NCBI RefSeq assembly: GCF_008369115.1
Contig: NZ_VOAZ01000001.1
Coordinates: forward strand, 496,001-560,000
Direction: 5' to 3'
Length of the DNA: 64,000 nt
Source of the DNA: Psychrobacter sp. ANT_WB68
GTDB taxonomy: Bacteria; Pseudomonadota; Gammaproteobacteria; Pseudomonadales; Moraxellaceae
Shown here piece by piece: positions 16,940 through 25,892 of the stretch. The notes under the pieces were generated by a model, which was not told the DNA's origin, did not search any database, and worked only from the letters and a program-made list of their open reading frames with translations. Numbering within the stretch: the stretch's first letter is position 1; every line of letters begins with the position of its first letter. The position numbers and the translations under genes were made by a program.

Positions 16940-18043
16940 CTAACCACCAATCATTGATAAATTATTCATCATGCCGCTATTGGACTCATGAAGATGATGA
17001 TGTTCAGGTTTAATTGGCATAAAGCTATGGAGGGTATTAACAAGCCCTGCAACATCATCTTGTTCGAGATAGTGACGAATATCGTAGTTACCTTGGTCAA
17101 ACAAGCACAAATGCACCTTGCCTTGACTGCTAACCCGCAGACGATTGCAGCTGTCACAAAAATGAGCGGCATAAGGGGCAATCATACCGATACGCCCTTG
17201 ATAATCTGGATGGCTATATTCTATCGCTGGGCCATCGTTGCTGCCACGTATATGAGTTTGCCAGCCGTTTTTTAATAAGTAATTGGTAATAATATCGGAC
17301 TGTGCATGCTGCGCAAAAAATAAGCCACTGTTATCACTGGTCTGCATAAATTCAATGAATCGATAAGTAACGGCTCTGTCTTTGATGTATTCGATGGCAT
17401 TCATCAGATTTTCAAAGGCCGTTTCTGCCATTAGAATACTGTTTATTTTCAGCTTAATATCTGTGGTCGCAAGTAAGGTATCCATATCAGCCAAGAGCTG
17501 CGGCAACATATCGAAGCCAGTCATCTTATGAAAAGTAGCAGCATTAAAGCTATCCATACTGATATTGAGCTGATTAAGCCCAGCAGTTTGCCAATTTGCT
17601 AAGTACTTGCCAAGTTTATAACCATTACTGGTCATGGCAACCGTTTCAATACCCTCGGTATTTTTGATGGTTTTAATAATCTCTACCACATCACGGCGTA
17701 TTGAGGGTTCACCGCCGGTAATCCGTACTTTTTTGGTGCCTACTTCAGCGAATCCGCGGATTAACGTGGCAATTTCAGTGACACTCAGCTCATTTTGGGG
17801 TGGTTTTCCTTGATAGCCATTTGGCAGGCAATACTCGCAGCGAAAATTACAGAAATCGGTAATAGATAGACGCAAATAAGTAAGACGTCGTGCGAAACCA
17901 TCTGTCAATGATTGAGAGAGCGCAGTCGGTGAAGACGTCGATGAGACAGCGACTTTCGATGATGAGTCACCATCAAAAATAGCGGGTGCAGCGGCAGGCG
18001 AATACAATTGCGCATTGCCTACGGTGGGGGCAAGATGGTTCAT
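16940..18043 (-). CDS. moaA: GTP 3',8-cyclase MoaA (radical SAM)
   Basis: First step of molybdenum cofactor synthesis, converting GTP to 3',8-cyclo-7,8-dihydro-GTP. The radical SAM cluster motif is CNFRCEYC (CxxxCxxC), followed by the GGEPSIRRD SAM-binding block. The C-terminal second cluster is formed by CDSCNRLRVSSQGKVHLC, and the protein ends with Gly-Gly (SMIGG), needed in MoaA. The 367-residue length includes an N-terminal ~45-residue polar extension before FARRLTYLRLSITDFCN. Its promoter region carries a NarL-like palindrome, which would tie cofactor synthesis to nitrate. Confidence 0.96.
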   Translation of the reverse strand: MNHLAPTVGNAQLYSPAAAPAIFDGDSSSKVAVSSTSSPTALSQSLTDGFARRLTYLRLSITDFCNFRCEYCLPNGYQGKPPQNELSVTEIATLIRGFAEVGTKKVRITGGEPSIRRDVVEIIKTIKNTEGIETVAMTSNGYKLGKYLANWQTAGLNQLNISMDSFNAATFHKMTGFDMLPQLLADMDTLLATTDIKLKINSILMAETAFENLMNAIEYIKDRAVTYRFIEFMQTSDNSGLFFAQHAQSDIITNYLLKNGWQTHIRGSNDGPAIEYSHPDYQGRIGMIAPYAAHFCDSCNRLRVSSQGKVHLCLFDQGNYDIRHYLEQDDVAGLVNTLHSFMPIKPEHHHLHESNSGMMNNLSMIGG

Positions 18044-18176
18044 AGATGATTACCATTAATATTAAGTATAGTGTGTACTTTTAGGCGTTGCCTCAGGTTA
18101 TGAGTGGAAAATTCTATTTAGGTATGATTATGACAGCTTGCAAGCAAATCACAATTAACCATAAGTGACCTAAAAA

Positions 18177-18194
18177 CTACTACCAAAGTAGTAG
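18177..18194. promoter_or_regulatory. NarL-like 7-2-7 palindrome upstream of moaA
   Basis: TACTACC-AA-AGTAGTA, arranged as two heptamers facing each other with a 2-bp gap, about 135 bases before the moaA start. The right half read on the other strand is TACTACT, a full match to the TACYNMT NarL heptamer; the left half misses the last base. The following CTG also matches the copy before narG. Confidence 0.55.
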
Positions 18195-18334
18195 CTGCCA
18201 CTTGATAGTAGTGCATCAGTTTCTCATGATTCATGGTATAAAGAATGATTAACTGTGTAACTCTTTATACCGTTGATTAGCCATGCAGCTTTTTAGCTAT
18301 ACAGTTGTCAATGAATCAATTATTTAGCTGTTAT

Positions 18335-19630
18335 TTAGCAATGTAACCAAGGGAAGGGCTGTACGGTTACTGTTTCGCCAGCAGCTACATTGCCAGAATC
18401 TTGTGCCAAAACAATAAAGCAATTGGCGTGGCTAAGCTGTTTAATACGGTGTGATTGTTGCTTGCTAAAGCTTTCAACTTCAAATTCGCCAGCTCTCTTC
18501 TGCGACAAAATTCCTCTTTGAAAATCCATCCGTCCCGCTGATTTTTTGATATCGTTTTTAAGGGTGGCAGTTAGGCTGAGCTGCATGGGTCGCTCTTGTG
18601 GCGCAGCCCCTGCCATTTGCCACAAAGCTGGAATGACAAATTGCAAGCTGCCAACCACGGTCGATAGCGGATTACCGGGTAAGCCAAAATATAGTACCGG
18701 CTTGGTAAGGTCTTTAGTCAGCTCACCAAAGACAAACGGCTTTCCGGGTTTCATCGCGACTTTATAATGGTTAATCTGCCCAAGCTGCTCAATGACGGTG
18801 GTCAAGAAATCATAGTCGCCAACCGATACGCCCGCAGTAGAGATAAGTACGTCACACTCTTGCATGGCTTGAGTTACGGCAGCGGTAGTTTTGTCTAAAT
18901 CATCAGCAATGATGCCATAATCTCGAATAGTTACGGGCAAGTCAGAGAGCAAGCTTTTTAAAGTGGGGGTGTTTGAGTTATAGATTTGCGCCAAGCTGGT
19001 CAGCTCATTACCTATCGCCACCAATTCATCGCCGGTTGCGAGTACCCCAACGATTAAAGGCTGATATACCTTTACTTTATCAAAACCCAAATTCGCCAGC
19101 AGGCTGATATCACTAGGATTTAAGCGTTTACCTTTTAATAAAACCGCTTCGCCAGTTTCAATTTCTTCGCCTTGCTTACGGATATTATCATCATGCTTAG
19201 CGTCTTGACTGAGGGTGATGGCATAAGGCTGTGATTTATCAATACTGTCTTTTATGGCGGCAAAATTGGTGTTCTCTTGCATGATGACCGTATCGCAGCT
19301 ATCAGGAACGACCGCACCGGTAAATATACGCACCCCTTGTCCTGCTGTGATGTCGCCACTATAAGGGCTACCCGCTTGTGATTCACCGACGATATCAATC
19401 GTGCCGTCTGCTGAGAGTATGCTGTCTTTAGCAATCGCATAACCATCCATCGCCGATAGATTTTGCCTTGGTATCGCAAAAGGCGAGACAATATCTTCTG
19501 CCAATATATGATTACGGCTGTCTAATAAGTCGTAGCACGCGACTGCTCTTTTATTGAGCGGATAGTCGTTGGTATTATAAGTTTCTATACGCTGCTGTAT
19601 TTCAAAGATTAGCCCTGCAACCGTAATCAT
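18335..19630 (-). CDS. moeA: Molybdopterin molybdenumtransferase MoeA
   Basis: Inserts molybdate into adenylated molybdopterin. The domain order fits MoeA: N-terminal SAMDGYAI motif (LSAMDGYAIAKD), IFTGAVVPDSCDTVIMQE, the MPT-binding STAGVSVGDYD, and KPGKPFVFG plus FGLPGNPLSTV near the active site. 431 residues against ~411 in E. coli. It lies between the parvulin gene and moaA on the same strand, separated from moaA by a 291-base spacer with a regulatory palindrome, so it may belong to the upstream transcript. Confidence 0.96.
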   Translation of the reverse strand: MITVAGLIFEIQQRIETYNTNDYPLNKRAVACYDLLDSRNHILAEDIVSPFAIPRQNLSAMDGYAIAKDSILSADGTIDIVGESQAGSPYSGDITAGQGVRIFTGAVVPDSCDTVIMQENTNFAAIKDSIDKSQPYAITLSQDAKHDDNIRKQGEEIETGEAVLLKGKRLNPSDISLLANLGFDKVKVYQPLIVGVLATGDELVAIGNELTSLAQIYNSNTPTLKSLLSDLPVTIRDYGIIADDLDKTTAAVTQAMQECDVLISTAGVSVGDYDFLTTVIEQLGQINHYKVAMKPGKPFVFGELTKDLTKPVLYFGLPGNPLSTVVGSLQFVIPALWQMAGAAPQERPMQLSLTATLKNDIKKSAGRMDFQRGILSQKRAGEFEVESFSKQQSHRIKQLSHANCFIVLAQDSGNVAAGETVTVQPFPWLHC

Positions 19631-19775
19631 AAACGTTTACTCATTTTATTAAAATTGAACTGTATTATTAATATGAAACTGCATATAGGTATAAAGGATA
19701 GGTTATATGCTAACAACCTTTATACTATTGCAGCTACTTTATAACATAAGAGTTAAGCGACTGACAGCGGATTGA

Positions 19776-20894
19776 TTAGCCGCGGAAAATATTCTCTTGC
19801 TCAAGCGTCATGTCGATACCTTCGATTTCAGCTTCGTTCGCTAAAGTAAATAAGTAGTCGCATAATGACTGGTGAAACGCCTGCTGGCTCAGCTTATTGT
19901 GGATAGCAGGGCTAACTTGCTCATAAGTCATCTGTATGCCAGGTTCTTTATTGAGCACATCAACGATATGAAAACCGTAACGGCTCTCGATAGGGCTTGG
20001 GGCAAGTCCTGCGTCTAATTTAAATAACGCACCTTCGAATTCTTGTACGGTTTGCCCTTTGCTAATAACGCCCAGCTCGCCACCTTGCTCTTTTGAAGGG
20101 CAAGCTGAATGCTGGCGTGCTAATTGAATAAACTCGGCGTCAGGATTAGTATTGTTTTTGATTTGTTCAATTAATTCGTAAGCGGTCTTTTTAAGCTTTA
20201 AGCGCTCATCGCCATCTTCAGGCAGGCATGCCAATAAAATATGGTGTACGGTCATAATAGGATCGGTCTTAAAATCAGTGATGTTTTGATTATAATAACG
20301 CTCACAAGTTGCCATATCTGGCATCGTCGCTTCAACGTTTTTGTCTATCAGGCTCGAGATGGCTTGCTCTTCGTCTTTTTCCCATGCTGCTTCACCAAGG
20401 CTTGGCTCATCTAAAACTGCCAATCTAAGTAATTCACGCACAACCAGCGCTTGTGTCGCTAAATATACTGCATCTTCTTTGTTTTCCGCTGGATGATACT
20501 GCAGTTCTTGGGCGATATTGGTTCTATCTATCATCACGCCATTAACCGTCACTGAAGGCAGCTCATCACGGCTAGAGGCAATCAGGTTCTTATGGTTGCT
20601 GCGTTCTTCTGCCATCGCTTTTTCGATAAACTCTTGATCAGAATGTGGTTTTTGTAAATCCGTCAAGGTTGGCATCAGATGCACGATATCATCACCATGG
20701 CTATGGTTGTGCTCATGGCTATGATCGTGGCTGTGGTCATGGCCACAATTATGACCGCTGTGTGTGTTATCAGCACCAGTATGGGCATGAGCGGCATGGT
20801 CAATATGAGTGTCACTACTAACGTTATTATTTACATGGTTATTTACGCTATTAGTCGTCGTGTGGTCGGCTGGATTGTAGGTACTGACAGTCAT
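19776..20894 (-). CDS. Parvulin-type peptidyl-prolyl isomerase with His-rich N-terminus (nar-associated)
   Basis: The C-terminal part (about residues 210-310) is a rotamase domain: MTVHHILLACLPEDGDERL, FIQLARQHSACPSKEQGGELGVISKGQTVQEFEGALFKL and SRYGFHIVDV. The arrangement resembles NifM-like PPIases known from pseudomonad nar operons. The N-terminal 75 residues contain a striking His cluster (HNCGHDHSHDHSHEHNHSHG), a likely metal-binding tract. No signal peptide, so cytosolic. Its position between hmp/narGHJI and the moa genes suggests a role in nitrate reductase folding or cofactor/metal loading (inference). Confidence 0.85.
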   Translation of the reverse strand: MTVSTYNPADHTTTNSVNNHVNNNVSSDTHIDHAAHAHTGADNTHSGHNCGHDHSHDHSHEHNHSHGDDIVHLMPTLTDLQKPHSDQEFIEKAMAEERSNHKNLIASSRDELPSVTVNGVMIDRTNIAQELQYHPAENKEDAVYLATQALVVRELLRLAVLDEPSLGEAAWEKDEEQAISSLIDKNVEATMPDMATCERYYNQNITDFKTDPIMTVHHILLACLPEDGDERLKLKKTAYELIEQIKNNTNPDAEFIQLARQHSACPSKEQGGELGVISKGQTVQEFEGALFKLDAGLAPSPIESRYGFHIVDVLNKEPGIQMTYEQVSPAIHNKLSQQAFHQSLCDYLFTLANEAEIEGIDMTLEQENIFRG

Positions 20895-21063
20895 GGCTTT
20901 TGCTCCACTAAGGGTTCTGGTAATAGGAATTTTAAAATACAGTCAATCTTAAACTACGGTTGATATGAGTATGACGATTAAAAATATTTGTGCTAAAGCT
21001 ACTTGCGTTACAAATTATTTATACTAAAAACTATTTGCATTAAAGATAAAGAGTATGAAAGCG
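20895..21063. other. Spacer between parvulin gene and hmp terminator
   Basis: AT-rich, with no coding or RNA feature that I recognise. It should carry the promoter of the parvulin-moeA unit on the minus strand, because a strong terminator separates it from hmp. Confidence 0.45.
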
Positions 21064-21127
21064 AAATAAAAAAATAGAGCCGCCTTTAAATGATGTTACT
21101 GCTAATGAAGCATTTAAAGGTGGCTCT
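21064..21127 (-). terminator. Terminator of hmp
   Basis: A 17-bp stem with one mismatch (AGAGCCRCCTTTAAATG arms, 21076-21092 and 21111-21127) with an 18-base loop, followed on the minus strand by ATTTTTTTATTT. Confidence 0.9.
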
Positions 21128-21216
21128 ATGGCTGTTGCTAAGTGACTTTACACTATCTTTAACCAAGTATTGAGCGCATTTTCTATCTTACTCAATGCTT
21201 AGTTAGACTGATAATA

Positions 21217-22398
21217 TTAAGCCAGCTCTAGGCTCATCTTCGGACCAAATGGTTCGTAATGAACGCTATCAACGCCATGGTCAAGAGTCATTAAGCCGTC
21301 GATGATGCTTTCCATAAACATCATAGAGCCACAGACATAAATATCGGCAGGCTTCGGTAAATTGGCAAGCCACGCCTCATCTAAAATTTGCCCAGAGTCA
21401 AAGTAGAAGATGTGCTTTTCTACATTTTCGGCAGTGGCAAGCAACTCATTAACTTTGCTGTCAAAGGCATGATGTTCTTTATTCTGACAGGCATAAACCC
21501 AAACGATAGGGCGTAGCGGGTTGGCAGTTACTTGCGCCTCTAACATCGATAGAATTGGGGTGACACCGACACCTGCACTGACCAATACCAATGGGATCTC
21601 GTTTTGTTGTACCAAGTCTTGGTTGAGCTCAAAATCACCGGCAGGGGCAGATAATAAAATCGTATCGCCAACGTCTAAGTGATCATGTAAGTAGTTTGAC
21701 ACTAAACCATTATATTCATTGCGGTTGTCACGTCTAACGGCAAACTGAATGCCTTTGTCGCTATGTGCTGAATATAAAGAATAGTGACGTAGAGCAATAT
21801 GCTCGCTGTCTGTTGGATCAGTTTTAACGGTGATGTATTGACCGGCAGACAGTTTAAGCTTGTTTAAATCAATATCATCGTTTGCAGGAACGACGGTAAA
21901 GGCTGCAATGTCAGTCGCTGCTTCTGATTTTTCGGTAATCGTAAACGGCGCAAAACCTTCCCACATCTCTTGCTCGTACATGCCTTTTTCTAACTGAATA
22001 AAGACATCGGCAATTTCATCATAAGCTTCTGTCCAAGCATCGATGATGTCATCGTTTGCTGCTTCACCGAGAACTTCTTTGATAGCACCCAATAAATGAT
22101 GACCAACGATAGGATAGTGCTCAGGCAAAATTTGCAAAGCACGATGCTTATGGCTGATTTGGGTAACTTGCGGCAATAGTGTCGCTAAGTTTTCCAAATG
22201 CTTGGCTGCTGCCAAAACGGTCATAGCCAGTGCAGTTTGCTGACGGCCTAATTTTTGATTGGTTTCGTTAAAAATGTCTAGCAGTTCAGGATGTTCGTTG
22301 AACATGTTTTTATAAAATACGGTAGTAATCGCTGTCCCATGTTCTTCGAGCACAGGTACGGTTGCTTTCACGATTTCTAATGTTTGTGGTGACGCCAT
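21217..22398 (-). CDS. hmp: Flavohaemoglobin, nitric oxide dioxygenase
   Basis: Oxidises NO to nitrate with O2 and NAD(P)H, protecting the cell from NO. Three modules are visible in 393 residues: an N-terminal globin (residues 1-140) with the proximal-His region SHKHRALQILPEHYPIVG, an FAD-binding ferredoxin-reductase domain with the RHYSLY motif, and an NAD-binding domain (SAGVGVTPILSMLE; C-terminal YEPFGPK). The length equals E. coli Hmp (396). It sits inside the nar/moa cluster but is bounded by its own NsrR-like operator upstream and a strong terminator downstream, so it is probably a separate unit induced by NO. Confidence 0.97.
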   Translation of the reverse strand: MASPQTLEIVKATVPVLEEHGTAITTVFYKNMFNEHPELLDIFNETNQKLGRQQTALAMTVLAAAKHLENLATLLPQVTQISHKHRALQILPEHYPIVGHHLLGAIKEVLGEAANDDIIDAWTEAYDEIADVFIQLEKGMYEQEMWEGFAPFTITEKSEAATDIAAFTVVPANDDIDLNKLKLSAGQYITVKTDPTDSEHIALRHYSLYSAHSDKGIQFAVRRDNRNEYNGLVSNYLHDHLDVGDTILLSAPAGDFELNQDLVQQNEIPLVLVSAGVGVTPILSMLEAQVTANPLRPIVWVYACQNKEHHAFDSKVNELLATAENVEKHIFYFDSGQILDEAWLANLPKPADIYVCGSMMFMESIIDGLMTLDHGVDSVHYEPFGPKMSLELA

Positions 22399-22532
22399 GA
22401 TAGATCCTTTAGTGATATTTCACATTGATAAGTTTAGGGATTGAAGTTCTTTTTAAGAACCTGACAACCATTATTAGACGTTATAAAAAGCGCTGGGATT
22501 GAGCCTGTAATCATCTAATAATTAAGCGACTG

Positions 22533-22563
22533 CCATAAGATTCATTAAAAATGAATCTTATGG
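22533..22563. promoter_or_regulatory. NsrR-like operator upstream of hmp
   Basis: Perfect 14-bp inverted repeat with 3-base centre; its core AAGATTCAT-TAAAA-ATGAATCTT matches the AANATTCAT-N5-ATGAATNTT pattern found twice before norB. It is 135-165 bases upstream of hmp and just past the narI stop. No T run follows, so it is not a good terminator. Confidence 0.65.
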
Positions 22564-22628
22564 TATCGTAACTTTATCTAAACATCAATGCTGTATCGCT
22601 ATTGTGCTTATTTCTATTGGCAACGTTT

Positions 22629-23354
22629 CTATTGCGAACGTTTCTCTCTGACAATCTGATAACGGCGACCGAAATACCAGACTGGCGCGCTTATAATATG
22701 AATAAGGCGTGTGAATGGGAATATTGCAATCAGGGTGATACCAAGCGCCATATGCAGCTGATAAATCAAGTCAGTTTGCTCGATACGCGCCGCTGCCTGC
22801 CAAGGTCTTAAGATAGTGATATCTTGTGCCCAGCCTGCCAAATTCATCATGGTGTAGCCATCTAAATGCTTCACTGAGGTAAAGATGGAAATGAGACCTA
22901 AGTTAAGCTGAATAAATAATAGTACCAGTACCAATTTGTCCGAGAATGATGAAGTGTTTGAGATGCGGTCATCAGTAAAGCGCCGCCATATCAGCATTGC
23001 CAAACCAAACCAACAAAATACCCCCGCGATACCACCGACAACCACCGCTAAAATTTGCTTATGGCCGGCACTGATAAAGCGGTCATAAAGAAAATGCGGC
23101 GTCAACATGCCAAATAAATGCCCAAGCAATACCACGATAATACCGACGTGAAATAAGTTGCTGGCAATGCGCATGTTTTTGGTTCTGAGCATTTGCGTCG
23201 AACCAGATTTCCATGAATACTGAGATAAATCAAAACGTACCCAAGTACCAATGACAGCGATGGTTAATGCCACGTACGGATAAACGCCAAAAAGGAAAAT
23301 TTGCAGCCAACTGAGGTTGGCTAAAGACTGTACACTAGGATCTGCAATATTCAT
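22629..23354 (-). CDS. narI: Respiratory nitrate reductase gamma subunit (cytochrome b) NarI
   Basis: Membrane anchor that oxidises quinol and carries two b haems. Five hydrophobic segments are visible, with family landmarks LFGVYPYVALTIAVIGTWVRFD at the N-terminus, a His in HVGIIVVLLGHLFG (haem ligand region), and LHMALGITLIAIFPFTRLIHIISAPVWYFGRRYQ at the C-terminus, containing further ligand His. 241 residues (E. coli 225). Last gene of narGHJI, 14 bases after narJ. Confidence 0.97.
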   Translation of the reverse strand: MNIADPSVQSLANLSWLQIFLFGVYPYVALTIAVIGTWVRFDLSQYSWKSGSTQMLRTKNMRIASNLFHVGIIVVLLGHLFGMLTPHFLYDRFISAGHKQILAVVVGGIAGVFCWFGLAMLIWRRFTDDRISNTSSFSDKLVLVLLFIQLNLGLISIFTSVKHLDGYTMMNLAGWAQDITILRPWQAAARIEQTDLIYQLHMALGITLIAIFPFTRLIHIISAPVWYFGRRYQIVREKRSQ

Positions 23355-23368
23355 GTCCTTTCTCCCTA

Positions 23369-24217
23369 TTATGGTTTAACCGGCTGGTTGGTTTTAAAGT
23401 CTACCCAGTGCACAGGGGCATCGACAGCATTTGGATTGGCTCTAACACCCGCTTTTGCAGCAAGGTTTTGGGTGCTCGTTTGAGAGGGGCAGCGCTCTTC
23501 TTGCTGCGCATCCAAAAACGTCACCACTTCCTCTTCCCATTCTTTATCTAAGGCCTCAAAGCTGTCATCAGGCTTTTCTTTGCTGATTTTTTCTTGATAC
23601 TCTTCGACTATGTCTAAAGGCTTTCCAGCAATCTGCAATAGTGCATTAAAGCAGCCTTTATACATACTGCCGCGGTGCTCAAGTCTGGCAGCGAGCAAGG
23701 CAATAATATGGCTGACATCGGCGATATCCATACGAATCTGAATATCATCGTCGATAACCGTCGCTTGATACGCTAAAAACTCTAGATATAAAGGCAGATA
23801 ATCAGGCAGCTCTTTAACGCTAATTTCAAAGCCAGCTTCTTGATATTGACCCATCAAATCGACCATGGCTTGACCACGGTCGCGCGACTCGCCATGCACG
23901 TGTTCAAACAACCACAGCGATAAAGAACGACCGCGCTCAAACAGACCGTCATAGCGTGCTTGCGCTTCAAGAGAGCCGGTATCGATTAAATCTTCAATCA
24001 AGTCAATGATTTGCGCACGTACTTCTGGGCTGATGATGGTTGATCTCGCAACAATCTCTGTGCAATCAGCCAACGTATCGCCTAAAAACAGCTCATTGCT
24101 TGGATAATCGATAAGTAAGCTTAGGACTTTGAGTATTTTTAAGTCTGAAGCGCCAATCATCGGCGTCTCAATAATGTCATTTACTGAACTGCTGGTATGA
24201 ACTTGAGTAGTTTGCAT
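23369..24217 (-). CDS. narJ: Nitrate reductase assembly chaperone NarJ
   Basis: System-specific chaperone that holds NarGH and helps cofactor insertion before membrane attachment. Residues LKILKVLSLLIDYPSNELF, FERGRSLSLWLFEHVHGESRDRGQAMVDL and LPDYLPLYLEFLA are TorD/NarJ-family blocks. The start is placed at MQTTQVHTS, one base past the narH stop; a longer frame would run 140 bases into narH and is not needed. The 282-residue length exceeds the usual ~230-240 because of an acidic, low-complexity C-terminal extension (EKPDDSFEALDKEWEEEVV onward). Confidence 0.93.
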   Translation of the reverse strand: MQTTQVHTSSSVNDIIETPMIGASDLKILKVLSLLIDYPSNELFLGDTLADCTEIVARSTIISPEVRAQIIDLIEDLIDTGSLEAQARYDGLFERGRSLSLWLFEHVHGESRDRGQAMVDLMGQYQEAGFEISVKELPDYLPLYLEFLAYQATVIDDDIQIRMDIADVSHIIALLAARLEHRGSMYKGCFNALLQIAGKPLDIVEEYQEKISKEKPDDSFEALDKEWEEEVVTFLDAQQEERCPSQTSTQNLAAKAGVRANPNAVDAPVHWVDFKTNQPVKP

Positions 24218-24218
24218 C

Positions 24219-25757
24219 TTATGACTCCCACTTTTGGACAGTATCGATGAAATCGCGGCGATTGGCTTTACGTTGTCCAAACATACTGTTGTCAGAATGT
24301 CCTGAACAGCCCTCGCCAAAGGTAAATCCGCAACCATTACGTTCAGCAAAAGCGTCACTTAACGCCTCTTCACGATGCGCCGTTGGAATCACAAAGCGGT
24401 CTTCGTAGTTGGCAATGGCCAAGTAGCGATACATCTCTTCAACTTGTAGCTTGGTTAAGCCAACATCATCTAAAATGCTTTGCACTTCTTGTTTTTCGAC
24501 CAATTGCATACGTTTGTAGCTACGCATCGCAAGCAGACGTTTTAGCGCCAAACGTACCGGCTCTTCATCACCAGCGGTCAAGAGGTTGGCTAAATAACGT
24601 AGCGGAATACGTAGGCTGTCGACATCTGGAATCAGACCGTCCATACCAACTTTGCCCGCTTCAGCCGCGTTTTGAATCGGTGATAATGGTGGTACATACC
24701 AAACCATTGGTAGCGTGCGGTATTCAGGATGTAGAGGTAGCGCAAGCTTCCAGTCTACGGCAAGCTTATAGACTGGTGAGCGCTGCGCAGAATCAATCAC
24801 TGACTGCGGCACACCGTCTTTTAATGCTTGAGCAATAACTACAGGGTCATTAGGATCCAAGAATAAATCCAATTGCGCTGGATAAATGTCTTTTTCATTA
24901 GGCGTACTAGCCGCTTCAGCGATTTTGTCAGCGTCATATAGTAAGACGCCTAAGTAGCGAATCCGACCAACACAAGTTTCCGAACAAACCGTTGGCAAGC
25001 CAGCTTCAATGCGTGGATAGCAGAAGATACATTTTTCAGATTTGCCGGACTTCCAGTTGTAGTAAATCTTTTTATACGGGCAGCCTGAGATACACATGCG
25101 CCAGCCGCGACATTTTTCCTGATCAATTAGGACAATACCGTCTTCTTCACGCTTGTAGATCGCACCACTAGGACAAGCCGCTACGCAAGTTGGGTTCAAG
25201 CAATGCTCACACAGACGCGGCAAATACATCATAAAAGTATTTTCGTACTCTCCGTAGATATCCGCTTGAATATTGTCGAAGTTTTTATCTTTACGACGTT
25301 TTTCAAACTCCGTCCCAAGAATTTCTTCCCAGTTAGGACCCCATTCAATCTTTTGCATACGCTTGCCAGTGATGGCTGAACGCGGACGGGCGATAGGCTG
25401 ATGGTTGCTTATCGGTGCGGTATGCAGATGCTGATAATCGAAATCATACGGTTCGTAATAATCATCAATCTCTGGCAAATCCGGGTTGGCAAAGATGTTT
25501 GCCAATACTCTAAATTTACCACCGATGCGCGGATTGATGGTGCCATTGGCATTACGTATCCAGCCACCTTTCCATTTGGTTTGGTTTTCCCACTCTTTGG
25601 GATAGCCAATACCGGGCTTTGACTCAACGTTGTTAAACCACGCATATTCCATACCTTCACGGCTGGTCCAGACGTTTTTACAGGTGACTGAGCAGGTGTG
25701 ACAACCGATACATTTATCAAGGTTAAGCACCATGCCGACTTGCGAACGAATTTTCAT
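24219..25757 (-). CDS. narH: Respiratory nitrate reductase beta subunit NarH
   Basis: Iron-sulfur electron-transfer subunit passing electrons from NarI to NarG. The 512-residue protein has ferredoxin-type clusters: CIGCHTCSVTC at the N-terminus, CEHCLNPTCVAACP, CRGWRMCISGCPYKK (Trp in the cluster III site as in NarH) and the CIFCYPRIEAGLPTVCSETC block. The start MKIRSQVGMVLNLDKC matches known NarH exactly in position, five codons inside the longest frame. One intergenic region of 135 bases separates it from narG, with no terminator. Confidence 0.98.
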   Translation of the reverse strand: MKIRSQVGMVLNLDKCIGCHTCSVTCKNVWTSREGMEYAWFNNVESKPGIGYPKEWENQTKWKGGWIRNANGTINPRIGGKFRVLANIFANPDLPEIDDYYEPYDFDYQHLHTAPISNHQPIARPRSAITGKRMQKIEWGPNWEEILGTEFEKRRKDKNFDNIQADIYGEYENTFMMYLPRLCEHCLNPTCVAACPSGAIYKREEDGIVLIDQEKCRGWRMCISGCPYKKIYYNWKSGKSEKCIFCYPRIEAGLPTVCSETCVGRIRYLGVLLYDADKIAEAASTPNEKDIYPAQLDLFLDPNDPVVIAQALKDGVPQSVIDSAQRSPVYKLAVDWKLALPLHPEYRTLPMVWYVPPLSPIQNAAEAGKVGMDGLIPDVDSLRIPLRYLANLLTAGDEEPVRLALKRLLAMRSYKRMQLVEKQEVQSILDDVGLTKLQVEEMYRYLAIANYEDRFVIPTAHREEALSDAFAERNGCGFTFGEGCSGHSDNSMFGQRKANRRDFIDTVQKWES

Positions 25758-25892
25758 GGATCTGTGCTCCAAATATTAGTAGAAAAAGCAGCCTTTATTC
25801 TTCATTGTGGTCGTTTTAAAAGATTTCGTTTCAAAAGCTATTGTTTAAAAAATAAATTCTAAAACGACCTATTCTCAATAGAAGAAAATGCT

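Noticed and set aside
20679-20963. Met/Val/Ile-rich plus-strand frame opposite the His tract
   Set aside because: Composition is just the complement of His/Asp/Ser codons of the parvulin gene.
22533-22563. 14-bp palindrome considered as a narI terminator
   Set aside because: No T run follows on the minus strand, and the core equals the two operators before norB.
24219-24358. Long N-terminal extension of NarJ overlapping narH
   Set aside because: The overlap is the other frame of conserved NarH sequence; an ATG at 24217 directly after narH gives a normal NarJ.
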